DNA of 61,941 bases, taken from Candidatus Omnitrophota bacterium (GTDB lineage: Bacteria; Omnitrophota; Gorgyraeia; Pluralincolimonadales; Pluralincolimonadaceae). The first letter of the stretch is position 1, and each line of letters begins with the position of its first letter. Made by a program: the position numbers and the translations under genes. Positions 34,127-42,047 of this stretch are shown here, one piece after another. A model generated the notes under the pieces. It searched no databases, had not been told where the DNA came from, and worked only from the letters and a program-made list of their open reading frames with translations. The DNA lies in assembly GCA_030695925.1 (NCBI GenBank), contig JAUYOH010000074.1, positions 1-61,941 on the forward strand, in the 5' to 3' direction.

Positions 34127-34864
34127 TTAGATAAGGACCACCGCGAGAGCCAGTGTCAGCACTTCCGTTACCTCATTCAATGCGCCCAGCGTGTCGCCTG
34201 TTATCCCGCCTATCTTTTTATAAAAATAAAAATTAAACCCGATTAAAAGGACGGCAACGACCGGTATTAAAATGAGCACTTTGAACTTAAAGATAAAAAC
34301 CATAACCAATAAAGCGAATAGGGTGGCTATAAATCCTTCCTTCCGGCTTAAACTCTGGATAAATTTTCTACCCAGCCCCTCGCCTTCTCTGGCGTACGGG
34401 AATAATGACGAAGACGCGACGAGTGACCACCTGCCTAAAGTCGTCATGGCGATTAACGATACTTCTACGGTGCCTTTCGGCAAAGAAACAAGCAGCGAAT
34501 ATTTAGCCAGAAACAAAAGAATAGCGGCCGCGATGCCTATAGCTCCCGGCCGGCCTTCGCGCATTATCTCAAGTATCTTATTTTTATCCCCGCCGCTGGC
34601 TGTTCCGTCGAAGGTATCGATAAACCCGTCTATATGAAGGCCGCCCGTGATCATGGCATTTAGAATCAGTATAAAAGCGCAGGTTACCGGATCTGAAAAT
34701 ACCAGATTAAATATATTGTAAAATAATGCCAGCGTCGTCCCCACAAGGAAACCGACCAGCGGAAAATAAGCCATTGACTTTGCGAGATCCTTATCCGCTA
34801 CGGCATCTTTTAGTCTTACGGGTACCGTTGTCAAAAACTGCAGCGCTATTAAAAAAAACCTCAT
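34127..34864 (-). CDS. cobS: Adenosylcobinamide-GDP ribazoletransferase
   Basis: 245 residues from the ATG at 34864 (MRFFLIALQFLTTVPVRL), 13 nt after the cobT stop. The frame extends 21 codons further into cobT but without family similarity. Polytopic membrane enzyme with the conserved GGLHIDGFIDTFDG near 74-87, the Asp-rich active site. It joins alpha-ribazole from CobT with adenosylcobinamide-GDP from CobU, the final step of nucleotide-loop assembly. Confidence 0.92.
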   Translation of the reverse strand: MRFFLIALQFLTTVPVRLKDAVADKDLAKSMAYFPLVGFLVGTTLALFYNIFNLVFSDPVTCAFILILNAMITGGLHIDGFIDTFDGTASGGDKNKILEIMREGRPGAIGIAAAILLFLAKYSLLVSLPKGTVEVSLIAMTTLGRWSLVASSSLFPYAREGEGLGRKFIQSLSRKEGFIATLFALLVMVFIFKFKVLILIPVVAVLLIGFNFYFYKKIGGITGDTLGALNEVTEVLTLALAVVLI

Positions 34865-34877
34865 GGTTCGAGTCCGC

Positions 34878-35951
34878 TCACGATGACTCCTCCGAAACAC
34901 CGGCTTCGGAAAATGTCGCCATTTCATTAAATATCTTGACAGCCGCTTCAGCTATCCCGATTCCTAGAGCAGCACCCGTACCTTCGCCAAGCCTCATCTC
35001 GAGATTCAATAACGGCTTTTGATTGACGTGTCTCAATATGGCCAATTGCCCGGCCTCAACCGATTGATGGGCAAATATCATATAATCACTGACATCACGA
35101 CATATCTCGAACGCTATCAAAGCACCGCAAGATGCTATAAACCCATCTACCATAACGGGAACCTTCTTAGATGCGGCAGCCAATACGACACCGGCAATGC
35201 CGCCTATCTCGAACCCTCCCACCTTGGATAAAACATCTATAGGGTCTTTTGGGTTTGGGTTATGCAAAGACAAGGCCCTTTTTATGACTTCGATCTTACG
35301 GTTGTAAGATGTGTCGTCTATACCCGTGCCCTTGCCTGTCACTAAGGCAGCGTCTTCTCCTGTTATGGCGGCGACTATCGCGCTTGAAGCGGTAGTATTG
35401 CCAATTCCCATATCCCCCACTCCGACTATATCAATCGCTTTCTCGGAGTAAGCCTCTTCAAAGACCTCGATGCCTCCGAGTATAGACTTTAAAGCTTCTT
35501 CTCTTGACATAGCCTGTTCTTTTGCAAAATTCTTTGTGCCTGAATTTACTTTTTTGTCCTTGAATCTTTTTTCGCCTGAAGCGACGATCTTTTCTTTGAC
35601 ACCCATATCAACGACGATAACTTCTGCGCCGACATGCTTTGCCAAAACATTTATTCCAGCTCCCCCTCTTAAAAAATTGTATACCATCTGAGGGGTGACT
35701 TCCTGAGGATAGGCGCTGATGCCCTCTTCGCACACACCGTGGTCAGCTGCCATCGTAAATATCACTTTCCTTTTCAGGGACGGTTTCAGATTCTTAGAAA
35801 TAGCGACGATGCGCATCGCGATCTCTTCTAACCGCCCTAAGCTCCCTTTCGGTTTGGTCAGATTATCCAACCGGTGTTGCGCCTTAGCGTAATAAGTTAC
35901 GTCGACCGGTTCGATTTTTTCCAGGACATCATTTGCTAATCGGCTGGACAT
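34878..35951 (-). CDS. cobT: Nicotinate-nucleotide-dimethylbenzimidazole phosphoribosyltransferase
   Basis: 357 residues. Activates the lower-ligand base for cobalamin. Motifs: LTKPKGSLGRLEEIA near 31-45, ADHGVCEEGISAYP near 71-84, GGAGINVLA, GDMGIGNTTASSAI near 178-191, and the catalytic-Glu segment MRLGEGTGAALG near 323-334. The start overlaps the DUF71 gene by 23 nt. Its choice of base cannot be told from sequence. Confidence 0.95.
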   Translation of the reverse strand: MSSRLANDVLEKIEPVDVTYYAKAQHRLDNLTKPKGSLGRLEEIAMRIVAISKNLKPSLKRKVIFTMAADHGVCEEGISAYPQEVTPQMVYNFLRGGAGINVLAKHVGAEVIVVDMGVKEKIVASGEKRFKDKKVNSGTKNFAKEQAMSREEALKSILGGIEVFEEAYSEKAIDIVGVGDMGIGNTTASSAIVAAITGEDAALVTGKGTGIDDTSYNRKIEVIKRALSLHNPNPKDPIDVLSKVGGFEIGGIAGVVLAAASKKVPVMVDGFIASCGALIAFEICRDVSDYMIFAHQSVEAGQLAILRHVNQKPLLNLEMRLGEGTGAALGIGIAEAAVKIFNEMATFSEAGVSEESS

Positions 35952-36639
35952 ATCTTTCTCCTTTCGGCTCTAGGCTATACTCCTGAATATCTAAAAACCA
36001 GTGATTGCTACGCAACACCTTTTCCGTTTTACGGATTTCTATTCTTTTCTCAAAGTTAGGGCCGTCAAAGACAAAAGTATGATATTCGCCGTTCTCTCCG
36101 CAAAGATCGACCCCCTCTATTTTCGCGAGGTCCTCCATAAATTTCTCATCAATTACACGGCCGATCCAGTTTTCGTTCAGCAACTCCGCTCTCGTCGCGG
36201 TAACGATCGCCTTGAAGCCAGTATTAATAAATTCGGTCAATACCTCTCTCGAAGGGATTTCCCAAAGAGGTTCCACCGCTTCCAGCCCCTCCTCTTTGCA
36301 GATTCTCTCTACCCAATTTTGGACATCGAGCAGGAATATATCGCCTGCGATTATAGATTTGACGCCATCGGCCTTCAAGAACCTCAAACTTTCCCTGAAA
36401 ACTTTCTCATAGGCGCCTTCCGCCTTAATGACTTCTCTCTGTAATAAAGGAATGCCCATCGCCTGTGCTTGCAGCTGTACCAATTCAGACTCAACACCAT
36501 GAAAACTGACTCTCTTAAACTCCTGAGAGACGAAGTTCATAAGATAAGCGATTTTATGCCCGTCTTTTATTGCCTTATAGCAAGCAAGGCAACTATCCTT
36601 ACCGCTGCTCCATGAACAGGCTGCCGTCAATCCTGACAT
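35929..36639 (-). CDS. DUF71/COG2102 PP-loop ATPase in the B12 regulon
   Basis: 236 residues. PP-loop motif WSSGKDS near 11-17, then FHGVESELVQLQAQAMGIP and a C-terminal GENGEYHTFVFDGP near 199-212, all typical of the family that includes diphthine-ammonia ligase. Bacteria do not make diphthamide; published comparative genomics (recalled) predicted that a subgroup of this family acts in B12 salvage, perhaps an amidation. Its place between cobU and cobT under a cobalamin riboswitch fits that subgroup. Confidence 0.82.
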   Translation of the reverse strand: MSGLTAACSWSSGKDSCLACYKAIKDGHKIAYLMNFVSQEFKRVSFHGVESELVQLQAQAMGIPLLQREVIKAEGAYEKVFRESLRFLKADGVKSIIAGDIFLLDVQNWVERICKEEGLEAVEPLWEIPSREVLTEFINTGFKAIVTATRAELLNENWIGRVIDEKFMEDLAKIEGVDLCGENGEYHTFVFDGPNFEKRIEIRKTEKVLRSNHWFLDIQEYSLEPKGERYVQPISK

Positions 36640-36648
36640 ACCTTCCTC

Positions 36649-37167
36649 CTATTTTATCTTTACCGGAATACCCGAGATTAAAAGATATACACAATCGGCC
36701 TCGCCGCTTACTATCTGATTTACTCTCCCTTGCAGATCGCGGAACCTTCTGCCTAATTTGCTATCCGGCACGATACCGCTTCCCACCTCATTCGTGACTA
36801 TGATAACGGCCTCGGACTTCCGCTTTAACGCTTTCAAAATAGATTTGACTTCACTACAAACTGCCTTATCGCTTAACCCTTTGAGGATCAGGTTTGAGAT
36901 GAACAGGGTAAGACAGTCGAGGAGCATGACTCTTCTGTCAGTAGATAATTTTCTGACCGCCCCTAAAACACCAATGGGCTCTTCTATCGTAACCCAACTT
37001 TTGTCGCGGCTCTTCTTGTGCTGCCCGATCCTTTCTTTCATGTCGGAGTCCAAGGCCTCGGCAGTCGCTATATATATTACCTTGCGCTTGAACGATTTTG
37101 CGAGATGTTGGGCATAGTTTGATTTGCCTGACCTTACTCCGCCTGTAATTAAGATTAATTCCGACAT
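36649..37167 (-). CDS. cobU: Adenosylcobinamide kinase / guanylyltransferase
   Basis: 172 residues. Walker A GGVRSGKSNYAQ near 8-19, RVMLLDCLTLFISN (Walker B) near 77-90 and VTNEVGSGIVPDSKLGRRFR near 118-137. It phosphorylates and then GMP-transfers cobinamide to give adenosylcobinamide-GDP for CobS. First gene of the B12 regulon, about 46 nt downstream of an attenuator terminator. Confidence 0.93.
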   Translation of the reverse strand: MSELILITGGVRSGKSNYAQHLAKSFKRKVIYIATAEALDSDMKERIGQHKKSRDKSWVTIEEPIGVLGAVRKLSTDRRVMLLDCLTLFISNLILKGLSDKAVCSEVKSILKALKRKSEAVIIVTNEVGSGIVPDSKLGRRFRDLQGRVNQIVSGEADCVYLLISGIPVKIK

Positions 37168-37212
37168 AGAGCTCCCTGATTAATCTACCCCGACTCCTAA
37201 GATATGGCGAAT

Positions 37213-37242
37213 AAAAAACCTCATTCCAGGAATAGAATGAGG
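37213..37242 (-). terminator. Attenuator terminator between cobalamin riboswitch and cobU
   Basis: On the minus strand CCTCATTC (37226-37219 paired arm) and GAATGAGG form a perfect 8-bp stem with an 8-nt loop, followed by six T residues (37218-37213). It lies after the aptamer and before cobU, so ligand binding probably favours it and stops transcription when B12 is abundant. Confidence 0.8.
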
Positions 37243-37280
37243 TCAAAAAAATTCTCCTCACCCTCGAAGGAATTCAAAGT

Positions 37281-37448
37281 CTATAAGCAGGTATCCTGAC
37301 TTCCTCGCTCTTTCGGCCGTCTTCCCACCCCGGACATTCGGGGCAGTGACTTTACTCTTTTGCCGAAAGAGTCCCCTTTCTTTTCAGAAAGGGCGGGGTT
37401 ACAGTGGCGGGGCCGTGCCCGTTTTTCACGGGCTTCCCTCGCTTATAG
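37281..37448 (-). promoter_or_regulatory. Cobalamin riboswitch upstream of cobU
   Basis: P1 is a perfect 8-bp stem of CTATAAGC (37448-37441) and GCTTATAG (37288-37281). The core has GAGGGAAGCCCGTG, CACGGCCCCGCCACTGTAA (B12 box near 37397-37408), extended P7-P10-like hairpins with CTTTC/GAAAG repeats, AAGTCACTGCCCC and GAAGTCAGGATACCTGC. The element fills most of the 323-bp gene-free gap between cobU and pcm together with its promoter and attenuator. Confidence 0.95.
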
Positions 37449-37455
37449 TGGTCTT

Positions 37456-37484
37456 ACAATAACACGGTAAATCAAAAAATGCAA
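37456..37484 (-). promoter_or_regulatory. Promoter of the B12 regulon
   Basis: TTGCAT (37484-37479), 17-nt spacer, TATTGT (37461-37456) on the minus strand. The predicted start near 37449 coincides with the first base of riboswitch P1, which supports the call despite only four-of-six matches in each box. Confidence 0.55.
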
Positions 37485-37490
37485 GAAAAA

Positions 37491-38141
37491 TTATTTTTTC
37501 CAGCCGTATCTGCCGACGAGCGGCACGAAGACGCAGCCGCAAATTTCTTCTTGCACAATCTTCCCTTCTTGCTTCTTGACTAACGTCAGCGTTTGGCTGA
37601 AACCGCCGCCGACGGGTATCACCAGCCTCCCGCCTTCGGCTAATTGCTCGACCAGCGGCTCCGGGACTGACGGCGCACCGGCGGTGACAACTATCGCATC
37701 GTAAGGCGCGAATTCTTCCCATCCTTCGGTACCGTCGCCTACTTTTATCTTTATATTTGTATATCCCAAATCGTTTAAAACCATCTGCGCTCTTTCCGCT
37801 AAGACGGCGAATCTTTCCACAGAATACACTTCCTTCGCCAATTCCGCAAGGATCGAGGTCTGATACCCCGACCCGGTCCCGATCTCAAGAGCCATATCGC
37901 CCGGCTTTAAATCCAGATATTGTGTCATAAGCGCCACCATATACGGCTGTGAGATGGTCTGCCCTTCGCCTACGGGCAGAGGAAAATCGCCGTATGCGTT
38001 CTCCAGGTTTTTATCGGGGATGAAGGTGTGGCGCGGAACTTTCCTGAAAGCGTCCAGTACCCTCTCGTCAAAGATCCCCCTCGGTACCAACTGTTCTTCT
38101 ACCATCCTGTTTCTTAATACCGCTGCGTCGGAACGCATCAT
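37491..38141 (-). CDS. pcm: Protein-L-isoaspartate O-methyltransferase
   Basis: 216 residues. Methylates isoaspartyl residues for repair of aged proteins. Motifs: GEGQTISQPYMVALMTQ near 57-73, LEIGTGSGYQTSILAELA near 86-103 (SAM site) and YDAIVVTAGAPSVPEPLVEQ near 151-170. It overlaps the glycosyltransferase gene by 4 nt at the end of an envelope-lipid cluster. Confidence 0.93.
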   Translation of the reverse strand: MMRSDAAVLRNRMVEEQLVPRGIFDERVLDAFRKVPRHTFIPDKNLENAYGDFPLPVGEGQTISQPYMVALMTQYLDLKPGDMALEIGTGSGYQTSILAELAKEVYSVERFAVLAERAQMVLNDLGYTNIKIKVGDGTEGWEEFAPYDAIVVTAGAPSVPEPLVEQLAEGGRLVIPVGGGFSQTLTLVKKQEGKIVQEEICGCVFVPLVGRYGWKK

Positions 38142-38803
38142 CTTCTGATGCCCTTTCTTAAGATAAAAGATATGAAGCGTATCGTATCGACGACCGGACG
38201 TATCCGGCTCTTTTGCCCTCTGTAAATTGACTTTATAGGTATGGACCTTATCTTAAAGCCGGCGCGCGAGGCCTCTATAAGGACCTCGGATTCGATCTCG
38301 TATTTGTTCGTCGTAAGGGGGATCGCCTTCAGGACGCCGGTCCGTACCAATCTGAATCCGCATTGTGAGTCCGGAATATCCTGACGCGCTATCGCGGAAA
38401 TAAGCGTGGACATAAACCAATTAGTCAGGCGCCTCCTTAAGGGCATATCCTTGGGGCTATACATCCTGTTACCTAATATAATCTCCGCGTCGTTTTCTTC
38501 GGCCGCCTTTATGAAATTTCCTATCTCATCCGGATGATGCTGGCCGTCGCCGTCCATCGTTATGATAAAATCGTAGCCGCCATCCATAATACGCCTAAAG
38601 CCGTCTCTTAAAGAGGTGCCTTTGCCAAGATTGACCGGATGCGATATTACGCTCGCGCCTTCTCGTTCGGCTATCTTTCTTGTCTTGTCAGAGGAGCCGT
38701 CATCGATGACAAGGCAGTCCAGCCCCTTGGCCTTTATCTCGCATACGATATGGCCGATCCTCATCTCCTCGTTGTAAGCGGGTATTATTACGCAACCTCG
38801 CAT
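38138..38803 (-). CDS. Family 2 glycosyltransferase (polyprenyl-phosphate sugar synthase-like)
   Basis: 221 residues from the ATG at 38803, which has an AAGGAAGG site and begins directly with the fold (MRGCVIIPAYNEE); upstream codons lie in the preceding gene. Motifs: VIDDGSSDKTRKIAE near 31-45, TMDGDGQHHPDEIGNF near 81-96 (DxD), and SQCGFRLVR near 143-151. There are no membrane helices. It resembles DPM1/DpmA enzymes that charge polyprenyl phosphate with a sugar; the acceptor is not certain. Confidence 0.8.
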   Translation of the reverse strand: MRGCVIIPAYNEEMRIGHIVCEIKAKGLDCLVIDDGSSDKTRKIAEREGASVISHPVNLGKGTSLRDGFRRIMDGGYDFIITMDGDGQHHPDEIGNFIKAAEENDAEIILGNRMYSPKDMPLRRRLTNWFMSTLISAIARQDIPDSQCGFRLVRTGVLKAIPLTTNKYEIESEVLIEASRAGFKIRSIPIKSIYRGQKSRIRPVVDTIRFISFILRKGIRR

Positions 38804-38817
38804 GGCTACCGCCTTCC

Positions 38818-39672
38818 TTACGCCCAAAAATTCCTGAACATATACCACTGGGACGGATATCTTTTTATGTATCTCTCCATAACCTCAATGCCCTTCTTCA
38901 TGATCAACTGTGTATCTTCATCGGTGCCGCCGGTAGCCGAATAGGTTATCGGCCTCTCAAATGTCAGTTCAAATGTATCGTCGGGCATCCTGATAAAAAA
39001 AGTTGGGATAATCGATGCCGCGGTCCTAAGGCTGAGTACGGCGGTACCTTTAGGTATCAGGGAATCCTTTCCGAAAAACTTCATCTTAAGCCCGTGATTT
39101 AAAAAATCCCTATCACCCAAGAGCGCGAGGGCCTCGCCCCTCTTCAGGCATGCGTAGCATCTTTTTAATGCCATACCCAAAGGGATAACATTTATATTCG
39201 CGGTCTGTCTCTGTCTTATGAAAAAATTGTTGACCAACTTGTTCTTGTGGTCCAACGCCACCGCGTTAAAGGTATAGCCGAGTAACGAGACGGCAGCCCC
39301 TCCTAACTCATAATTACCGATATGCGCCGTAAGCAGAATGACGCCCTTCTTTCTTTTAATGGCGGCGTCCAAATTATCCCTTCCGATGAGCTTGACATTC
39401 TTGGCGATGTATTCTTTGGTGAGTTTACTGAAACGAAAAAAATCCACAAGATATTTGGCGAAGTTGACAAAAACTTCTTTAGCGACTTTCCGTATCGCCG
39501 CCTCATCGCGCGTATCCAGGACAGCCTTCAAGTTGTCCGAGACCATTTTCCTATCTTTCCTCGAAAAATAAAATTGACATCTTGCCAAAAAAGCGGCTAT
39601 TGCGTAACCTGCCTTCAGGGGCAGAAACAATGACAGTAATTGGGCGATCTTATATATTATAAATTGGTACAT
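38818..39672 (-). CDS. LpxL/HtrB-like lysophospholipid acyltransferase
   Basis: 284 residues. An N-terminal hydrophobic segment precedes the acyltransferase core: LLTAHIGNYELGG near 113-125 contains the H-x4-E catalytic box, followed by GDRDFLNHGLKMKFFG near 185-200 and a C-terminal YPSQWYMFRNFWA. Members add secondary acyl chains to lipid A or act in other envelope lipids. Its position between two glycosyltransferases suggests a glycolipid. It overlaps the MGDG-synthase-like gene by 16 nt. Confidence 0.8.
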   Translation of the reverse strand: MYQFIIYKIAQLLSLFLPLKAGYAIAAFLARCQFYFSRKDRKMVSDNLKAVLDTRDEAAIRKVAKEVFVNFAKYLVDFFRFSKLTKEYIAKNVKLIGRDNLDAAIKRKKGVILLTAHIGNYELGGAAVSLLGYTFNAVALDHKNKLVNNFFIRQRQTANINVIPLGMALKRCYACLKRGEALALLGDRDFLNHGLKMKFFGKDSLIPKGTAVLSLRTAASIIPTFFIRMPDDTFELTFERPITYSATGGTDEDTQLIMKKGIEVMERYIKRYPSQWYMFRNFWA

Positions 39673-40781
39673 TCTAATATGAGCCTCGCGATATCGACAG
39701 CCGAATTAGGCTTCGCGATCCTTCTGGCGTTTTGGCGCATCTGTTCAAGCTTTAAGGAGTGACTGAGAAGCGCTTCTGTCAGCAAGGCGGCGTCGCCTGT
39801 CGAGTTAGCCTTTATAGCCGCTCCTTCCCTGAGCAGGTACTCGGTATTCTTGGCTTCCTGCCCGGGGATAGGATTTATTATTATGATAGGCAGGTTCTTT
39901 GAAAGGGCCTCTGATATAGTCAAGCCTCCCGGCTTGGTGATAATCAAAGTGGAAACGGCCATAAGTTCGTCGATATTCGAGACGTAGCCGTAGATAAAAG
40001 ACCTCATCCTGAAATTATGCCTGCGCCTCTCGAACCAATTAAAGAGCCGCTTATTACTGCCTGCTACGATTATCATCTGGATCGGCCTGGCTATCCTATT
40101 TAACGAAGAGACGATCTCGGGAATCGGCCCTAACCCCTGCCCCCCGCCCATTATCAAAACGGCAGGAATCCTCTTATCTATCCCTATCCTGGCCGTGATA
40201 TCGTTGATGTCTACCTTATCAGCGAACTTAGGATCGATGGGTATCCCGAAGGTCCGGACCTTTTCCCTCGGTATGCCGTGTTCCACCAACCTGTTGGTAG
40301 CCGCCTCTGAATTGACTATATAATAATCCACGGAATCAAAAAGCCAGTATGAATGAGGGTAGCAATCGGTCAGGATACCGATGAGGGGGGCCTTTAAACC
40401 GAATGAATTCTTATAATCGGCGACCATCCCGCAGGGAAAAGCCTGCGTGCACGCGATTGCATCAGGCCTGAACTCATCGAGCAATGTCTTCAATTTGCCT
40501 GAATTGAAACGATGTATCAGGTCGCGCAACTTGGATATGCTGCGAAAGACCCTTGGATTGTCATATAGATACTCCCATACCTCAGGCTTATTCTTGATCA
40601 CGCCCATATAGGTCCTGTTTAAGACTTTCTCCACGAAAGGATTGATGTAATTCACGGCATTTATATTCAATACCTCGGCATCCGGCTCTAGTAATTTCAG
40701 CGCTTTTTCCACCGCCAAAGCCGCCCTATGATGCCCTGAGTTGACCGATATGTGCAGCAACAAAATCTTTCTTCTTGCCAC
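39657..40781 (-). CDS. MGDG synthase/UgtP-like GT28 glycosyltransferase
   Basis: 374 residues. The N-terminal MGDG-synthase domain begins ILLLHISVNSGHHRAALAVE near 6-25 with ACTQAFPCGMVADY near 110-123. The C-terminal GT-B domain has IMGGGQGLGPIPEIV near 208-222 and KPGGLTISEALSKNLPIII near 285-303 (donor binding, UDP-sugar). It should transfer Glc or Gal from UDP-sugar to diacylglycerol. First gene of the 40.8-37.5 kb envelope-lipid cluster. Confidence 0.8.
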   Translation of the reverse strand: MARRKILLLHISVNSGHHRAALAVEKALKLLEPDAEVLNINAVNYINPFVEKVLNRTYMGVIKNKPEVWEYLYDNPRVFRSISKLRDLIHRFNSGKLKTLLDEFRPDAIACTQAFPCGMVADYKNSFGLKAPLIGILTDCYPHSYWLFDSVDYYIVNSEAATNRLVEHGIPREKVRTFGIPIDPKFADKVDINDITARIGIDKRIPAVLIMGGGQGLGPIPEIVSSLNRIARPIQMIIVAGSNKRLFNWFERRRHNFRMRSFIYGYVSNIDELMAVSTLIITKPGGLTISEALSKNLPIIIINPIPGQEAKNTEYLLREGAAIKANSTGDAALLTEALLSHSLKLEQMRQNARRIAKPNSAVDIARLILECTNL

Positions 40782-40794
40782 CGTCCACCACCTT

Positions 40795-40831
40795 TAAATA
40801 AAAGCGCCCCGACGTATCCTCGGGGCGCTTT
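40795..40831 (-). terminator. Rho-independent terminator of the aspC-icd-lpd-lipA-lipoyl operon
   Basis: AAAGCGCCCCG and CGGGGCGCTTT form an 11-bp GC-rich stem with a 9-nt loop (40801-40831). On the minus strand it continues into TTTATTTAAAGG (stem plus T-run). It is 25 bp after the stop of the second aminotransferase and before the GT28 gene. Confidence 0.85.
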
Positions 40832-40855
40832 AAACTATCATCCTAAAGAACCTCT

Positions 40856-42040
40856 TTAGCTCTCAATCTCCAGGACCTTCTTTATTCTCTCTACCGCTAT
40901 CTTCAGCTTGTCCTCAGGCTCAACGAGAGCGAACCTGACAAAACCTTCGCCGTACTCGCCGAAACCCGTACCGGGAGCCGAGACCACACCCGCTTCCTCG
41001 ACGAGCAGTGCCGAGAATTCCAGCGATGTCAGAGCGCTGTATTTCGGCGGAATATGCGCCCAGACATAAAATGTGCCCTGAGGCATATCTAAATTCCAAC
41101 CGACCTTGTTTAACCCGCCGACAAAAACGTCCCTTCTCTTCCTGTAGGTATCGACTATCTCCCTGACGCAATCCTGCGGTCCCGTCAGAGCCTTTATCGC
41201 GGCCAATTGTATGGGCCTAAAAAGGCCGAAGTCTATATAACTTTTTGTCTTCTCAAGTGAACGGATGATATTGGCGTTCCCGACTACCATGCCTATCCTC
41301 CATCCGGCCATATTGTACGACTTTGAAAGAGTGTGAAACTCCACACATTTTTCTTTGGCACCCTTTATCTGTAAGATGCTGGGCGCGGGTTTTCCGTTAA
41401 AGACAAAATCAGAATAAGCGTTGTCGTGAGCGATGATTATGTCTTTATCTTTTCCCCAATCCACCACTTCCTGAAAAAATCCCAGATCAGCTACGGCTGT
41501 CGTTGGATTGTGCGGATAACTTATGAAGAGTATTTTAGCCATCCTCGCGATCTCGCGTCCCAGGGACTTTAAGTCCGGCTTATAGCCGTTTTCTTTGGTT
41601 ACAGGTATACTGTATAAGATGCCGCCGGCCATTATCGGGCCGTTAAAATGTACGGGATAGCCCGGGCTCGGTACAAGCGCTATATCGTCATTATTCAGGA
41701 ACGTAAGGCAGAAATTGGCTATGCCTTCCTTCGAGCCTATCAAAGGCAGGACCTCTGTCCGAGGATCCAAATCTACGTTGAACTTAGTCTTATACCAGTC
41801 GGCTATCGCCTTCTTTAAGGCCTTTTCCACATCACCGGTAGGCCTGGAATAACGATGGTTAGCGACATATTTTGCCTGTTCGCGGAGTTCTTCGACTATG
41901 TGTTTTGGCGTCGGCAAGTCGGGATTTCCCATACCGAGGTCGATGACCTCCACGCCCCGCGCTTTGGCCCTCTCCTTTAACTCATCCAAGATAGTAAACA
42001 GGTATAATGGCAATCTCTTTAATCTGTTTGCTTCATGCAT
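40856..42040 (-). CDS. Class I aminotransferase (LL-DAP/alanine aminotransferase-like)
   Basis: 394 residues. PLP enzyme with LGMGNPDLPTPKHIVEEL near 35-52, HRYSRPTGDVEKALKKAIAD near 62-81, SYPHNPTTAVADL near 171-183, HDNAYSDFVFNG near 205-216 and the Schiff-base Lys in TLSKSYNMAGWRIG near 240-253. This subgroup includes DapL-like LL-diaminopimelate aminotransferases and AlaA/AlaC. It closes the operon that contains lpd, lipA and icd, all centred on 2-oxoglutarate. Confidence 0.8.
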   Translation of the reverse strand: MHEANRLKRLPLYLFTILDELKERAKARGVEVIDLGMGNPDLPTPKHIVEELREQAKYVANHRYSRPTGDVEKALKKAIADWYKTKFNVDLDPRTEVLPLIGSKEGIANFCLTFLNNDDIALVPSPGYPVHFNGPIMAGGILYSIPVTKENGYKPDLKSLGREIARMAKILFISYPHNPTTAVADLGFFQEVVDWGKDKDIIIAHDNAYSDFVFNGKPAPSILQIKGAKEKCVEFHTLSKSYNMAGWRIGMVVGNANIIRSLEKTKSYIDFGLFRPIQLAAIKALTGPQDCVREIVDTYRKRRDVFVGGLNKVGWNLDMPQGTFYVWAHIPPKYSALTSLEFSALLVEEAGVVSAPGTGFGEYGEGFVRFALVEPEDKLKIAVERIKKVLEIES

Positions 42041-42047
42041 TTGATCG

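Noticed and set aside
36938-37261. A 107-codon minus-strand frame overlapping cobU
   Set aside because: It runs through the attenuator hairpin and overlaps cobU in another frame without recognisable motifs.
37426-37722. A 98-codon minus-strand frame across the pcm end and riboswitch
   Set aside because: Arg/Cys-rich shadow frame of pcm; it reads into the riboswitch and promoter.
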